This document shows positions 6,880 through 14,194 of a stretch of DNA of 64,000 nt, piece after piece; within the stretch, counting starts at the first letter, position 1, and each line of letters begins with the position of its first letter. The notes beneath the pieces are model-generated. The model did no database searches. It was given only the letters and a program-made list of their open reading frames with translations, and was not told the origin of the DNA. The translations under genes and the position numbers were made by a program. The stretch spans positions 558,001-622,000 of the forward strand of contig DDTK01000011.1 in the NCBI GenBank assembly GCA_002344065.1. Reading direction: 5' to 3'. The stretch comes from Flammeovirgaceae bacterium UBA2366 (GTDB taxonomy: Bacteria > Bacteroidota > Bacteroidia > Cytophagales > Cyclobacteriaceae).

Positions 6880-7991
6880 AACGTGTTTTGTTTATAGACC
6901 GTGACGGCACATTAATCATTGAACCGCCTGACGAGCAAATCGACAGCCTGGAAAAACTGGAGTTCTATCCCGGAGTAATTCGTTGGCTCAGTCAGCTTGC
7001 CGCTGAAACGGATTACGAGTTGGTGATGGTGACCAACCAGGATGGCTTAGGCACGGAAAAATTTCCGGAAGAAACCTTCTGGCCCGCGCATGAAAAGATG
7101 CTGAAAACACTGGAAGGAGAAGGCATCCGGTTTTCTAAAATATTCATCGATAAATCCTTTCCGCACGAAAACAAGCCTACCCGCAAACCGGGTATCGGCA
7201 TGCTTACGGAATTTCTTTCCGGGAATTACGATTTAGCCAACTCCTATGTAATTGGCGACCGGCTTACCGATGTAGAGCTGGCAAAAAATCTGGGGTGTAA
7301 AGCCATTCTGATTAACAACGGATCACTCACGGAGAAACTGAACGCATCCGGCTATGCAGCGTCAAACAGCCTGACCACCACGGATTGGAAAACCATTTAC
7401 GAGTTTCTCTCCAAAACTCCGCGAGTCGGAATCGTAAATCGTAAAACAAAAGAAACCGATATTTCCATTACCGTAAACCTGGATGGAAATGGAAAATCAT
7501 CCATCAGCACGGGCCTTGCCTTTTTTGATCACATGTTAGATCAATTGTCGCGACATGGAAACATTGACCTGAACATTCAAACAAAAGGCGACTTGCACAT
7601 TGACGAACACCACACCATTGAAGATACAGCTCTCGCCTTGGGCGAAGCATTCCTGAAAGCATTAGGTAACAAAAGGGGCATTGAGCGGTATGGGTTTGCC
7701 TTACCAATGGATGATTGCCTGGCACAGGTAGCCATCGACTTTGGCGGCAGGCCGTGGTTGGTTTGGGAAGCTGAATTCAAGCGCGAAAAAATTGGTGAAA
7801 TGCCAACGGAAATGTTTTTGCATTTCTTTAAATCATTTTCTGATACCGCCAAGTGTAACCTGAACATCAAGGCAGAAGGCACCAATGAACATCATAAAAT
7901 CGAGGCCATTTTTAAAGCGTTCGCGAAAGCGATTAAGATGGCTGTAAAAAAAGAAGGAAGTGAATTACCGAGTACGAAAGGAATACTGTGA
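6876..7991 (+). CDS. hisB: Bifunctional histidinol-phosphatase / imidazoleglycerol-phosphate dehydratase
   Basis: 371 aa with two fused domains. Residues 1-165 are a HAD phosphatase (D8 and D10 in LFIDRDGTL, then VMVTNQDG and a C-terminal GDRLTDVELAKNLG). Residues 180-371 are the dehydratase, with metal-binding histidine motifs FFDHMLDQLSRHG, DEHHTIEDTALALG and NEHHKIEAIFKAFA. One chain therefore supplies steps 7 and 9 of the pathway, as in Enterobacteria and many Bacteroidota, which explains the absence of a separate phosphatase gene. Its stop is followed directly by the repeat arm of the inserted four-helix-bundle element. Confidence 0.97.
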   Translation: MKRVLFIDRDGTLIIEPPDEQIDSLEKLEFYPGVIRWLSQLAAETDYELVMVTNQDGLGTEKFPEETFWPAHEKMLKTLEGEGIRFSKIFIDKSFPHENKPTRKPGIGMLTEFLSGNYDLANSYVIGDRLTDVELAKNLGCKAILINNGSLTEKLNASGYAASNSLTTTDWKTIYEFLSKTPRVGIVNRKTKETDISITVNLDGNGKSSISTGLAFFDHMLDQLSRHGNIDLNIQTKGDLHIDEHHTIEDTALALGEAFLKALGNKRGIERYGFALPMDDCLAQVAIDFGGRPWLVWEAEFKREKIGEMPTEMFLHFFKSFSDTAKCNLNIKAEGTNEHHKIEAIFKAFAKAIKMAVKKEGSELPSTKGIL

Positions 7992-8010
7992 TCGAGGTAA
8001 GAAGTAAGAG

Positions 8011-8086
8011 GTACGAGGTTAGAGGTACGAGGTTAGAAGTACGAGGTTAGAAGTACGAGGTTAGAAGTACGAGGTTAGAGGTACGA
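8011..8086. repeat. Tandem 14-bp repeat, left arm of the hisB-hisH element
   Basis: Five consecutive copies of GTACGAGGTTAGAA, two of them ending in AG instead of AA, plus a partial sixth, preceded by a degenerate copy at 7996-8010. The complementary words CTCGTACCTC (8471-8480) and TTTCGTACCT (8491-8500) lie on the other side of the four-helix-bundle gene, so the arms are inverted. Confidence 0.85.
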
Positions 8087-8127
8087 TGACTAGATTGGAA
8101 TTATGTTAACCTATTAAACACATCTTT

Positions 8128-8484
8128 ATGCAAGACTTAAAGAAAAGATTCAAAGAATTTGCTATTCAGTGCGCGGAGCTAATTCAACAATTACCAACCA
8201 ACATAATAAACAGGGCCTACTCAAATCAATTGATCAGAAGTTCAAGTTCTACAGGAGCTAATTATCGCGCAGCGTTGCGGGGGAAATCAACAGCCGATTT
8301 CATCAATAAACTTAAAATTGTTGAAGAAGAGATCGATGAATCGGTTTACTTTCTCGAGTTGTTGAATCACTTCAATCAGGATTTTCAAACTAAAATAGAA
8401 GCACTTTTAAAAGAAGGCGATGAACTTACGGCAATAATTGTCCAATCCATAAAAACAACACGATCGCGCACTCGTACCTCGTAA
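8128..8484 (+). CDS. Four-helix-bundle protein (23S rRNA IVS / bAvd-like family)
   Basis: 118 aa. Family hallmarks: a first helix ending at the Asn-Ile-Ile-Asn motif, then LIRSSSSTGANYRAALRGKS (the R-S-x-x-S-x-x-A-N-Y-x-E/A-A signature), a DFINKLKIVEEEIDES helix and a C-terminal regulatory-looking helix. Proteins of this family are encoded in 23S rRNA intervening sequences and, as Avd, in diversity-generating retroelements; they form pentameric helical barrels and bind nucleic acid. Neither rRNA nor reverse transcriptase is nearby. The last five residues (RTRTS) and the stop codon are encoded by the right repeat arm itself, so gene and arm form one unit. It is transcribed with the his genes. 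Confidence 0.88.
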   Translation: MQDLKKRFKEFAIQCAELIQQLPTNIINRAYSNQLIRSSSSTGANYRAALRGKSTADFINKLKIVEEEIDESVYFLELLNHFNQDFQTKIEALLKEGDELTAIIVQSIKTTRSRTRTS

Positions 8485-8503
8485 TTTGTATTTCGTACCT
8501 ACT

Positions 8504-9088
8504 ATGAAAGTAATACTCTTAAAATATAATGCCGGCAACATTCAATCCGTGTCGTATGCACTGGAGCGGTTGGGCGTTGACTTTGAAATAACCGATGATG
8601 TTGAAACAATTCAGGCAGCTGATAAAGTGATTTTTCCAGGTGTAGGTGAAGCGAGTACCACTATGGCGTACCTGAAAAACAATAAACTCGACCAGGTGAT
8701 ACGCGACCTGAAACAACCGGTGCTGGGAATTTGTTTAGGTATGCAACTGATGTGTAAACACTCGGAAGAAAATGACACGCCCTGCCTGGGCATCTTTGAT
8801 GAAGGGGTTAGAAAATTTAAAGCTTCAACGGAATTTAAAGTACCCCACATGGGCTGGAACAACCTGACCTTGACCGACAGTTGGCCGGAAAAACCACTGG
8901 AGAATAACAGCGTGTACTTCGTGCACAGTTATTATGTGCCCGTTAATCAATTCACCACAGCTGTCAGCGATTACATTGTACCGTTCAGCGCAGCCATGAA
9001 AAAAGATAATTTCTATGCCGTACAATTTCACCCCGAGAAATCGGCACAGGCAGGCGAACAAATTTTGAAAAGCTTTCTGGAAGTATGA
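8504..9088 (+). CDS. hisH: Imidazole glycerol phosphate synthase, glutaminase subunit
   Basis: 194 aa, class I glutamine amidotransferase that feeds ammonia to HisF. The catalytic triad is visible: C77 in LGICLGMQLM, H176 and E178 in VQFHPEKS. The start at 8504 (MKVILLKYNAGNIQSVSYAL) matches the family; a non-ATG frame extension of six residues runs into the repeat arm. It overlaps hisA by four bases (ATGA), so HisH, HisA and HisF are probably translated together. It is the first his gene after the inserted cassette, so its expression depends on read-through of that element or on a promoter within it. Confidence 0.96.
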   Translation: MKVILLKYNAGNIQSVSYALERLGVDFEITDDVETIQAADKVIFPGVGEASTTMAYLKNNKLDQVIRDLKQPVLGICLGMQLMCKHSEENDTPCLGIFDEGVRKFKASTEFKVPHMGWNNLTLTDSWPEKPLENNSVYFVHSYYVPVNQFTTAVSDYIVPFSAAMKKDNFYAVQFHPEKSAQAGEQILKSFLEV

Positions 9089-9804
9089 GAATTATACCCG
9101 CCATTGATATTATTGACGGACAATGCGTACGCTTATCGCAAGGGGATTATGCGCAGAAAAAAGTGTACGAAACCAATCCGGTTGCCGTGGCCCGCTCATT
9201 TGAAAAAGCCGGACTGGAATACCTGCACCTGGTGGACCTGGATGGTGCAAAACAGGGCAAGGTAACAAACTGGAAAGTGATCGAAGCCATCTGCAAAAAC
9301 ACTTCGTTGAAAGTTGATTTTGGCGGGGGCATCAAAACCAAATCGGAAATACGACAACTGCTGGAACTGGGTGTAAAGCAGGTTAACCTGGGCAGCGTGG
9401 CGGTAAAAGAACCCGAAAAAGTTTCGATCTGGATTGATGAATTTGGGGCGGATAAAATTATTCTCAGTGCCGATGTGCGCGAAGAACGCATCGCTATCAG
9501 CGGATGGACGGAAACCTCTTCCCTCTCCATTCAGGATTTTATTGCCAATTACCAAACGATTGGCATTACGTACGTTACCTGCACCGACATCAGCAAAGAT
9601 GGCATGTTGGCCGGGCCCAATGTGGATTTATACACGAAATTGCTCAAACAATTTCCATCATTGAACCTCATCGCCAGTGGTGGCGTGAGTAGTCTCGATA
9701 ATCTTACGCAATTAAAAGCGGCCGGATTGTATGGGGCGATTGTAGGCAAAGCGATTTATGAAGGACGGATTGGTTTAACCGAACTTCAAACCCTCAACCC
9801 CTAA
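9085..9804 (+). CDS. hisA: ProFAR isomerase (HisA)
   Basis: 239 aa (beta-alpha)8 barrel, isomerising ProFAR to PRFAR. The two catalytic aspartates sit in the usual half-barrel positions: D8 in IPAIDIIDGQCVRLSQGDY and the later one in TCTDISKDGMLAGPN (about 168-182). Phosphate-binding DFGGGIKT and IASGGVSS loops are present. Three bases separate its stop from hisF, with which it shares ancestry by half-barrel duplication. Confidence 0.96.
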   Translation: MRIIPAIDIIDGQCVRLSQGDYAQKKVYETNPVAVARSFEKAGLEYLHLVDLDGAKQGKVTNWKVIEAICKNTSLKVDFGGGIKTKSEIRQLLELGVKQVNLGSVAVKEPEKVSIWIDEFGADKIILSADVREERIAISGWTETSSLSIQDFIANYQTIGITYVTCTDISKDGMLAGPNVDLYTKLLKQFPSLNLIASGGVSSLDNLTQLKAAGLYGAIVGKAIYEGRIGLTELQTLNP

Positions 9805-9806
9805 TC

Positions 9807-10562
9807 ATGCTAACGAAACGAATAATTCCTTGCCTCGACATCAAAGATGGGCGCACCGTTAAAGGCGTAAACTTTGTCGACTTGCGCGATGCCGGAGATC
9901 CCGTGGCGTTGGCATCAGCGTATGCCGAACAAGGAGCAGACGAACTTGTATTCCTGGATATCTCAGCCACACAGGAACAACGCAAAACCTTTGCTTCGCT
10001 GGTAAAAGAAATTGCCCGCCACATCAACATTCCGTTTACGGTGGGCGGAGGCATCAGTTCGGTTGAAGACGTGGCGCCTTTGCTGGAAGCGGGTGCCGAC
10101 AAGGTAAGCATTAATTCTTCAGCCGTCAGAAATCCGCAACTGATCAACGAACTCTCAAAAGCCTTTGGTGCGCAATGCATTGTGTTGGCGATTGATGCCC
10201 GAAAAATTGATAACGCATGGATCGTGCATACGCATGGCGGAAAAAATTCTACCGATAAAAAACTATTTACGTGGGCCAAAGAAGGACAGGATCGTGGTGC
10301 AGGAGAAATTTTGTTTACCAGCATGGATCACGATGGCACCAAAAACGGATTTGCCATCGATCCGCTTTCCAAACTGCATGCGTTGCTGACCATTCCGGTG
10401 ATTGCCTCTGGCGGTGCCGGAAGCATGGGACACTTTGCTGATGTATTCGCGCTCGCGAAAGCAGATGCCGCGCTGGCCGCCAGCGTTTTTCACTTTGGTG
10501 AGATTCAGATTCCGGAATTAAAAACATTTTTAAAGAATCATAACATTCCAGTACGCCTATGA
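9807..10562 (+). CDS. hisF: Imidazole glycerol phosphate synthase, cyclase subunit
   Basis: 251 aa (beta-alpha)8 barrel that uses HisH-derived ammonia to form IGP and AICAR. The catalytic aspartates lie in IIPCLDIKDGRTVKGVNF (D11) and FTSMDHDGTKNGF (about 170-182). TVGGGISSVED and IASGGAGSMGH are the phosphate-binding loops. It overlaps hisI by four bases (ATGA). Confidence 0.97.
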   Translation: MLTKRIIPCLDIKDGRTVKGVNFVDLRDAGDPVALASAYAEQGADELVFLDISATQEQRKTFASLVKEIARHINIPFTVGGGISSVEDVAPLLEAGADKVSINSSAVRNPQLINELSKAFGAQCIVLAIDARKIDNAWIVHTHGGKNSTDKKLFTWAKEGQDRGAGEILFTSMDHDGTKNGFAIDPLSKLHALLTIPVIASGGAGSMGHFADVFALAKADAALAASVFHFGEIQIPELKTFLKNHNIPVRL

Positions 10563-11146
10563 AACCTGATTTCAATAAAAACAATGGACTGATTCCATGC
10601 ATCATTCAGGACAGTACCACACAAAAGGTTCTGATGTTGGGATACATGAATGAAGAGGCGTTGACCAAAACGCAATCCGAGAAACGGGTTACTTTTTTTA
10701 GTCGCGCGAAAGGAAGGTTGTGGACGAAAGGCGAAACGTCCGGAAATTTTCTGGAAGTAGTGGAGATCATTACTGATTGTGACGCGGACACCTTGCTTAT
10801 AAAAGCCAGGCCAACCGGTCCGGTTTGTCATACTGGTGCCGATACATGCTTTAATGAATCGAATCAATCGTTTGGCTTAAAAGAGCTGGAGGCAACCATT
10901 CAAGCGCGAAAAGCAAATCCAACAGAAGGATCGTACACAACTTCACTATTACAGGCTGGTATTAATAAAGTGGCGCAAAAAGTTGGAGAAGAAGCGGTAG
11001 AACTGGTGATTGAATCGAAAGATCAAAATGATGAATTGTTTCTGGGCGAAGCGGCTGATTTGATGTATCACTTTCTGGTGCTGCTGGCGGCTAAAAATAA
11101 AACCCTTTCGGATGTGGAAGGGGTACTAAAAAAGCGTCATCAATAA
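10559..11146 (+). CDS. hisI: Bifunctional phosphoribosyl-AMP cyclohydrolase / phosphoribosyl-ATP pyrophosphatase
   Basis: 195 aa fusion of HisI and HisE (hisIE). Residues 1-105 are the cyclohydrolase, with the Zn/Mg motif TDCDADTLLIKARPTGPVCH, an upstream FFSRAKGRLWTKGETSGN and the second Cys in HTGADTCF. Residues 110-195 are the alpha-helical MazG-like pyrophosphatase (KVGEEAVELVIESKD, GEAADLMYHFLVLL). It completes a full set of his activities in one operon. After its stop lies a CTTnGTG-type palindromic repeat and no obvious T-tailed terminator. Confidence 0.96.
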   Translation: MKPDFNKNNGLIPCIIQDSTTQKVLMLGYMNEEALTKTQSEKRVTFFSRAKGRLWTKGETSGNFLEVVEIITDCDADTLLIKARPTGPVCHTGADTCFNESNQSFGLKELEATIQARKANPTEGSYTTSLLQAGINKVAQKVGEEAVELVIESKDQNDELFLGEAADLMYHFLVLLAAKNKTLSDVEGVLKKRHQ

Positions 11147-11161
11147 AAAGGTTACAGTTCA

Positions 11162-11243
11162 CTTAGTGTCCTTCGTGAAACCTTGGTGTTCTTTGTGGTT
11201 TATTTTTAACCACAAAGTGCACAAACAAATAGATCACAAAGAA
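11162..11243. repeat. CTTnGTG-word palindromic repeat after the his operon
   Basis: The left half holds four imperfect copies of CTTnGTG (CTTAGTG, CTTCGTG, CTTGGTG, CTTTGTGG). An inverted pair CTTTGTGGTT (11191-11200) / AACCACAAAG (11208-11217) follows, and further CACAAA words on the right. It has the same plan as the other intergenic elements here: short repeated words, inverted. From general knowledge this word is common between Bacteroidota genes. The rest of the 207-base gap to 11354 shows nothing clear. Confidence 0.6.
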
Positions 11244-11353
11244 GTCTATGGCTAACGAATTTGGTTGAGCCAGGTGTTGTAAAATTAATCAGTTTGTCAA
11301 CCGGCTTACATTAATACACTTCAAAGTTTTGGGACAGAATTCTATCTTTCAGC

Positions 11354-12043
11354 ATGAATTCACCCGAAACCAAAATCGTCAATGGCTTTTCGTTTGTTCG
11401 CCACGTAGTCCAAACTTATCCCGAGCAGGAAGTTATCAACCGCAGCCAGTCGTTTTACGAATGGATAAACCAGCGCAGAACGGTACGTGATTTTTCTGAT
11501 AAGCCCATCCCGAAAGAGGTGATGGATCACCTGATCCTCACCGCCTCCACCGCACCGAGCGGGGCACACAAACAACCGTGGACGTTTTGTGTAATCGAAA
11601 ATCCAGAAATCAAAAAGAAAATCAGGGAAGCTGCCGAGCAGGAAGAATACGAAAGCTATACAGGCCGCATGAGTGACGAGTGGCTGGAGGACATTAAAGC
11701 GTTGCAAACCGATTGGCACAAACCCTTTCTGGAAGTTGCGCCTTACCTGATTGTTGTTTTTAAAAAAGCGTATGATCTAAAAGAAGACGGTTCGAAGGGA
11801 ACAAACTATTACGTAAGCGAATCGGTGGGGTTGGCGTGTGGATTTTTATTGGCCGCCATACATCATGCGGGTTTGGTTGCGCTTACCCACACTCCCAGCC
11901 CAATGAATTTCTTAACCAAAATTTTAAACCGACCGGAAAATGAAAGACCCTTTCTGTTGATTCCGGTTGGCTATCCGGCTGATGAAACCTTTGTACCAAA
12001 ACTGGAGCGTAAAAGGTTGAGTGATGTTATTACGTACTATTAA
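11354..12043 (+). CDS. Iodotyrosine-deiodinase-like flavoprotein (nitroreductase superfamily)
   Basis: 229 aa, FMN-binding nitroreductase fold (RRTVRDFSDKPIPKEV at 41-56, TAPSGAHKQPWTF at 66-78). It matches the reductive dehalogenase IYD subgroup rather than a generic nitroreductase. The IYD active-site lid is present with E98, Y102 (YESYTGRMSDEWLEDIK) and K123 (TDWHKPFLEVAP) at the same spacing as human E157, Y161 and K182. NYYVSESVGLACGFLLAAIH, THTPSPMNFLTKILNRP and LLIPVGYPADETFVP also follow IYD. Bacterial homologues dehalogenate iodo-, bromo- or chlorotyrosine. It stands alone, so the in vivo substrate is not indicated by context. Confidence 0.85.
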   Translation: MNSPETKIVNGFSFVRHVVQTYPEQEVINRSQSFYEWINQRRTVRDFSDKPIPKEVMDHLILTASTAPSGAHKQPWTFCVIENPEIKKKIREAAEQEEYESYTGRMSDEWLEDIKALQTDWHKPFLEVAPYLIVVFKKAYDLKEDGSKGTNYYVSESVGLACGFLLAAIHHAGLVALTHTPSPMNFLTKILNRPENERPFLLIPVGYPADETFVPKLERKRLSDVITYY

Positions 12044-12046
12044 TCC

Positions 12047-12637
12047 TCAGTTCCGCACACTTTCTTCCTGTGCTCTCGGGTAGATTTTCAGGTATGATAA
12101 TTTATAGCTGATTGTCTTTCGTTTCTCCATAAATGTATACCGGCCTTCCATCAGATCGGATTGATTGTGCAGCATGGTAAAGGTGATTTTGGATCCATCA
12201 GGCTCAAGATGCTTGTACGTAAATCCCCGGTCATCCGTGAGGTAGGAGAACTCACCAACAATTGGGTACTTATTCGCAACATGATAACTCATCGACACTT
12301 CAATAAAATCGCGCTTGGAACCAGGCCAGTCCTTTAAAATGGCAACACGTGCATAGTTATCCTTACGGTCAATAACTTTTGTACGATCATGACCAGACAA
12401 AAAAGGACGGCTTGTTTTGGTTATAACTGCGGAAACCGAATAAATTCCTTCCAACGAGTTTATGGCCGATGGACTTTTTCCAAAATATCGCTTAATCATT
12501 TCTTCAAGATCAACTTCCTCGTAGTTGACTTTTTTTGATCTCCCCTTTTTCAGCTGCCCATAAGCACTACTTAAACTAAACAAAAGTATACCCGCTACTA
12601 TATATTTTAACCATTTTCCCGACACACGCATAATCAT
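12047..12637 (-). CDS. Secreted hypothetical protein
   Basis: 196 aa from the ATG at 12637 (a second ATG is at 12631). A clear Sec signal peptide is visible (MRVSGKWLKYIVAGILLFSL ending at SSAYGQ). The mature part is beta-rich with a basic linker (LKKGRSKKVNYEEVDLEEM), but no family is recognised. A longer frame would lie entirely within the upstream oxidoreductase gene and is rejected. It starts four bases after that gene's stop and is surely co-transcribed with it. It converges with the IYD-like gene, three bases between stops. Confidence 0.75.
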   Translation of the reverse strand: MIMRVSGKWLKYIVAGILLFSLSSAYGQLKKGRSKKVNYEEVDLEEMIKRYFGKSPSAINSLEGIYSVSAVITKTSRPFLSGHDRTKVIDRKDNYARVAILKDWPGSKRDFIEVSMSYHVANKYPIVGEFSYLTDDRGFTYKHLEPDGSKITFTMLHNQSDLMEGRYTFMEKRKTISYKLSYLKIYPRAQEESVRN

Positions 12638-12641
12638 TTTA

Positions 12642-14117
12642 TTAAAAGTGCATATTCTCATAAACACCGGCCGTACTTGTCCGGCAAGAAACCTTTCCAG
12701 TAAGCACACTGGGCTTAAAGAGTGACTTACCCAATAACATGCGAACGCATTCCTGTATCCCTTCGGTAATGGAAGGATGCGGATGTACACATTCTGCTAA
12801 TTCTTCAATTCCCTTATCCATACTAATTAAAAGTGCCACTGCCTGAATGGCACTGGATGCATGATTACCAACCACTTTCATGCCGAGAATTTTCATTTGG
12901 TCATCATTGGTAACCAATAGTTTGATAAATCCTTGAGTATTACGTTTAGCAATGGCCCTTGGAATACAACTATAGTCTAACGTAACAACCCGATAATCAA
13001 CTCCCTTTTCGCGGGCTTGCGTTTCATTTAATCCGACACCAGCAACTTCAGGGCTTAAAAACATAATAGTACTGATATTCTCATAAACCAGCTTACGGTG
13101 AGGGTTTCCGAAAATTTTCTCCACGGCATAACGCCCTTCCAATTCCCCAACATTTACCAGAGAGATATCGGCTGTAATGTCACCCACTGCATAAATATTT
13201 GACACGTTGGTCTGCGTGTCATTATCCTCAATGCCTCTTTTGGAAATATGAATATCCACCTTGTCGTGATCCCATAGTAACTCATAATTGGGAATTCTTC
13301 CAACAGATACCAGCGCCTTCTCAACGTTAAATATTTCCCGATGCTTATCGTTGTATTCCAGTTCATACTCAACCTTCCCGTTTTTTATTTCCATACGAAC
13401 CAGGTGAGAGTTTCGGTGAATCAGCACACCATTTTTCTCCATGTTGCGCTCAATTACCTGTACCACATCATCATCTTCAAATGGAAGTATACGATCACCC
13501 TTGTCAATCAGGTGTACTTTGGTTTTTCCAAAACCGGAAAAGATAGTGGCGTACTCACAACCAATAACACCCGCCCCTACAATAACCATGCTTTCCGGAA
13601 AATCTTCCATACCTTCAATGCCCTCACTGGTCATTACAATTTTTTCATCGATGGGCAATTCAGGTAAATAACGCGGGCGACTTCCGGTTGCCAGAATAAT
13701 ATAGTCAGCGTGCACTATTTCTGTCTTTTCACTTCCAGATATCTCTACCTCATACTGGCTTAGCAATTTTGCGTTTCCGCGCTTAAACGTAAAGTAACCT
13801 GAGCTTTTGAGCAGTTCCATATGCTCTTTAAGCATATCCTTGCGTTCCTTCACTGCACCCTGTACCTCAGCCTGAATTTCTTTATAATCGATGCTTGGTG
13901 CTTTTATATTATACCGCCTCAGGTTTTTCCGAAAAGATGAAGCTTCGCGTGAAAGTTCCCACCAGGTTTTTGAGGACAGAGCACCGTTGGTTACTCCAGC
14001 CCCACCTACCTTGTTTTTCTCCACCAATAAAACTCGTTTTTTAAAATCGATGGCCCGCATGGCAGCGGCATATCCAGATGGCCCGGCACCAACTACCACT
14101 AAATCAAACTTTTCCAT
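12642..14117 (-). CDS. Lipoamide-dehydrogenase-like flavoprotein lacking the redox disulfide
   Basis: 491 aa, class I pyridine nucleotide-disulfide oxidoreductase architecture: FAD-binding VVVGAGPSGYAAAMRA (7-22), NAD(P)-binding IVGAGVIGCEYATIFSGFG (about 180), the FAD-contact YAVGDITAD, and the C-terminal dimerisation domain with the catalytic HPHPSITEGIQE dyad. The active-site segment reads GGAGVTNGALSSK (38-50), with G41 and A46 where the two cysteines normally stand (GGTCLNVGCIPSK). It therefore cannot do dithiol chemistry. The soluble transhydrogenase SthA, which also lacks a full disulfide, is the nearest functional model, so NAD(P)H transhydrogenase or other NAD(P)H oxidase activity is likely. 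No lipoyl-enzyme genes are adjacent. Confidence 0.85.
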   Translation of the reverse strand: MEKFDLVVVGAGPSGYAAAMRAIDFKKRVLLVEKNKVGGAGVTNGALSSKTWWELSREASSFRKNLRRYNIKAPSIDYKEIQAEVQGAVKERKDMLKEHMELLKSSGYFTFKRGNAKLLSQYEVEISGSEKTEIVHADYIILATGSRPRYLPELPIDEKIVMTSEGIEGMEDFPESMVIVGAGVIGCEYATIFSGFGKTKVHLIDKGDRILPFEDDDVVQVIERNMEKNGVLIHRNSHLVRMEIKNGKVEYELEYNDKHREIFNVEKALVSVGRIPNYELLWDHDKVDIHISKRGIEDNDTQTNVSNIYAVGDITADISLVNVGELEGRYAVEKIFGNPHRKLVYENISTIMFLSPEVAGVGLNETQAREKGVDYRVVTLDYSCIPRAIAKRNTQGFIKLLVTNDDQMKILGMKVVGNHASSAIQAVALLISMDKGIEELAECVHPHPSITEGIQECVRMLLGKSLFKPSVLTGKVSCRTSTAGVYENMHF

Positions 14118-14194
14118 ACTACAGACAAATAAGGGTGAAAATACACATATTCTATTTAAGAAAAGGCCTTATATTAAGTCCATTAAAAGTCTAC

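Larger units (their letters stand above)
8011..8502 (+). mobile_element. Inverted-repeat-flanked four-helix-bundle cassette inside the his operon
   Basis: The segment between hisB (stop 7991) and hisH (start 8504) consists only of a repeat arm, a four-helix-bundle gene and an inverted repeat arm. Histidine genes have no known need for this protein, and the remaining gene order is that of an uninterrupted his operon, so the cassette looks inserted. The same design recurs at 28981-29434 and 54173-54564. No transposase or target duplication is visible; mobility is inference. Confidence 0.5.

Noticed and set aside
8011..8086. Five evenly spaced repeats, considered as a CRISPR array
   Set aside because: The 14-bp units are directly tandem with no spacers, and no cas genes are present.
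8128..8484. bAvd-like protein considered as part of a diversity-generating retroelement
   Set aside because: No reverse transcriptase, template repeat or variable-repeat gene is found near any of the three copies.
8128..8484. IVS protein considered as marking a 23S rRNA gene
   Set aside because: Flanking sequence is hisB and hisH coding sequence; no rRNA is present in the window.
9794..10324. 176-aa minus-strand reading frame opposite hisF
   Set aside because: It lies wholly antisense to a clear hisF with catalytic motifs; its composition (Ser/Pro/Ala-rich) is that of a reverse-frame shadow.
12638..12790. Upstream extension of the secreted protein at 12047 to 247 aa
   Set aside because: The added residues are read out of frame from the oxidoreductase gene and would bury the signal peptide.
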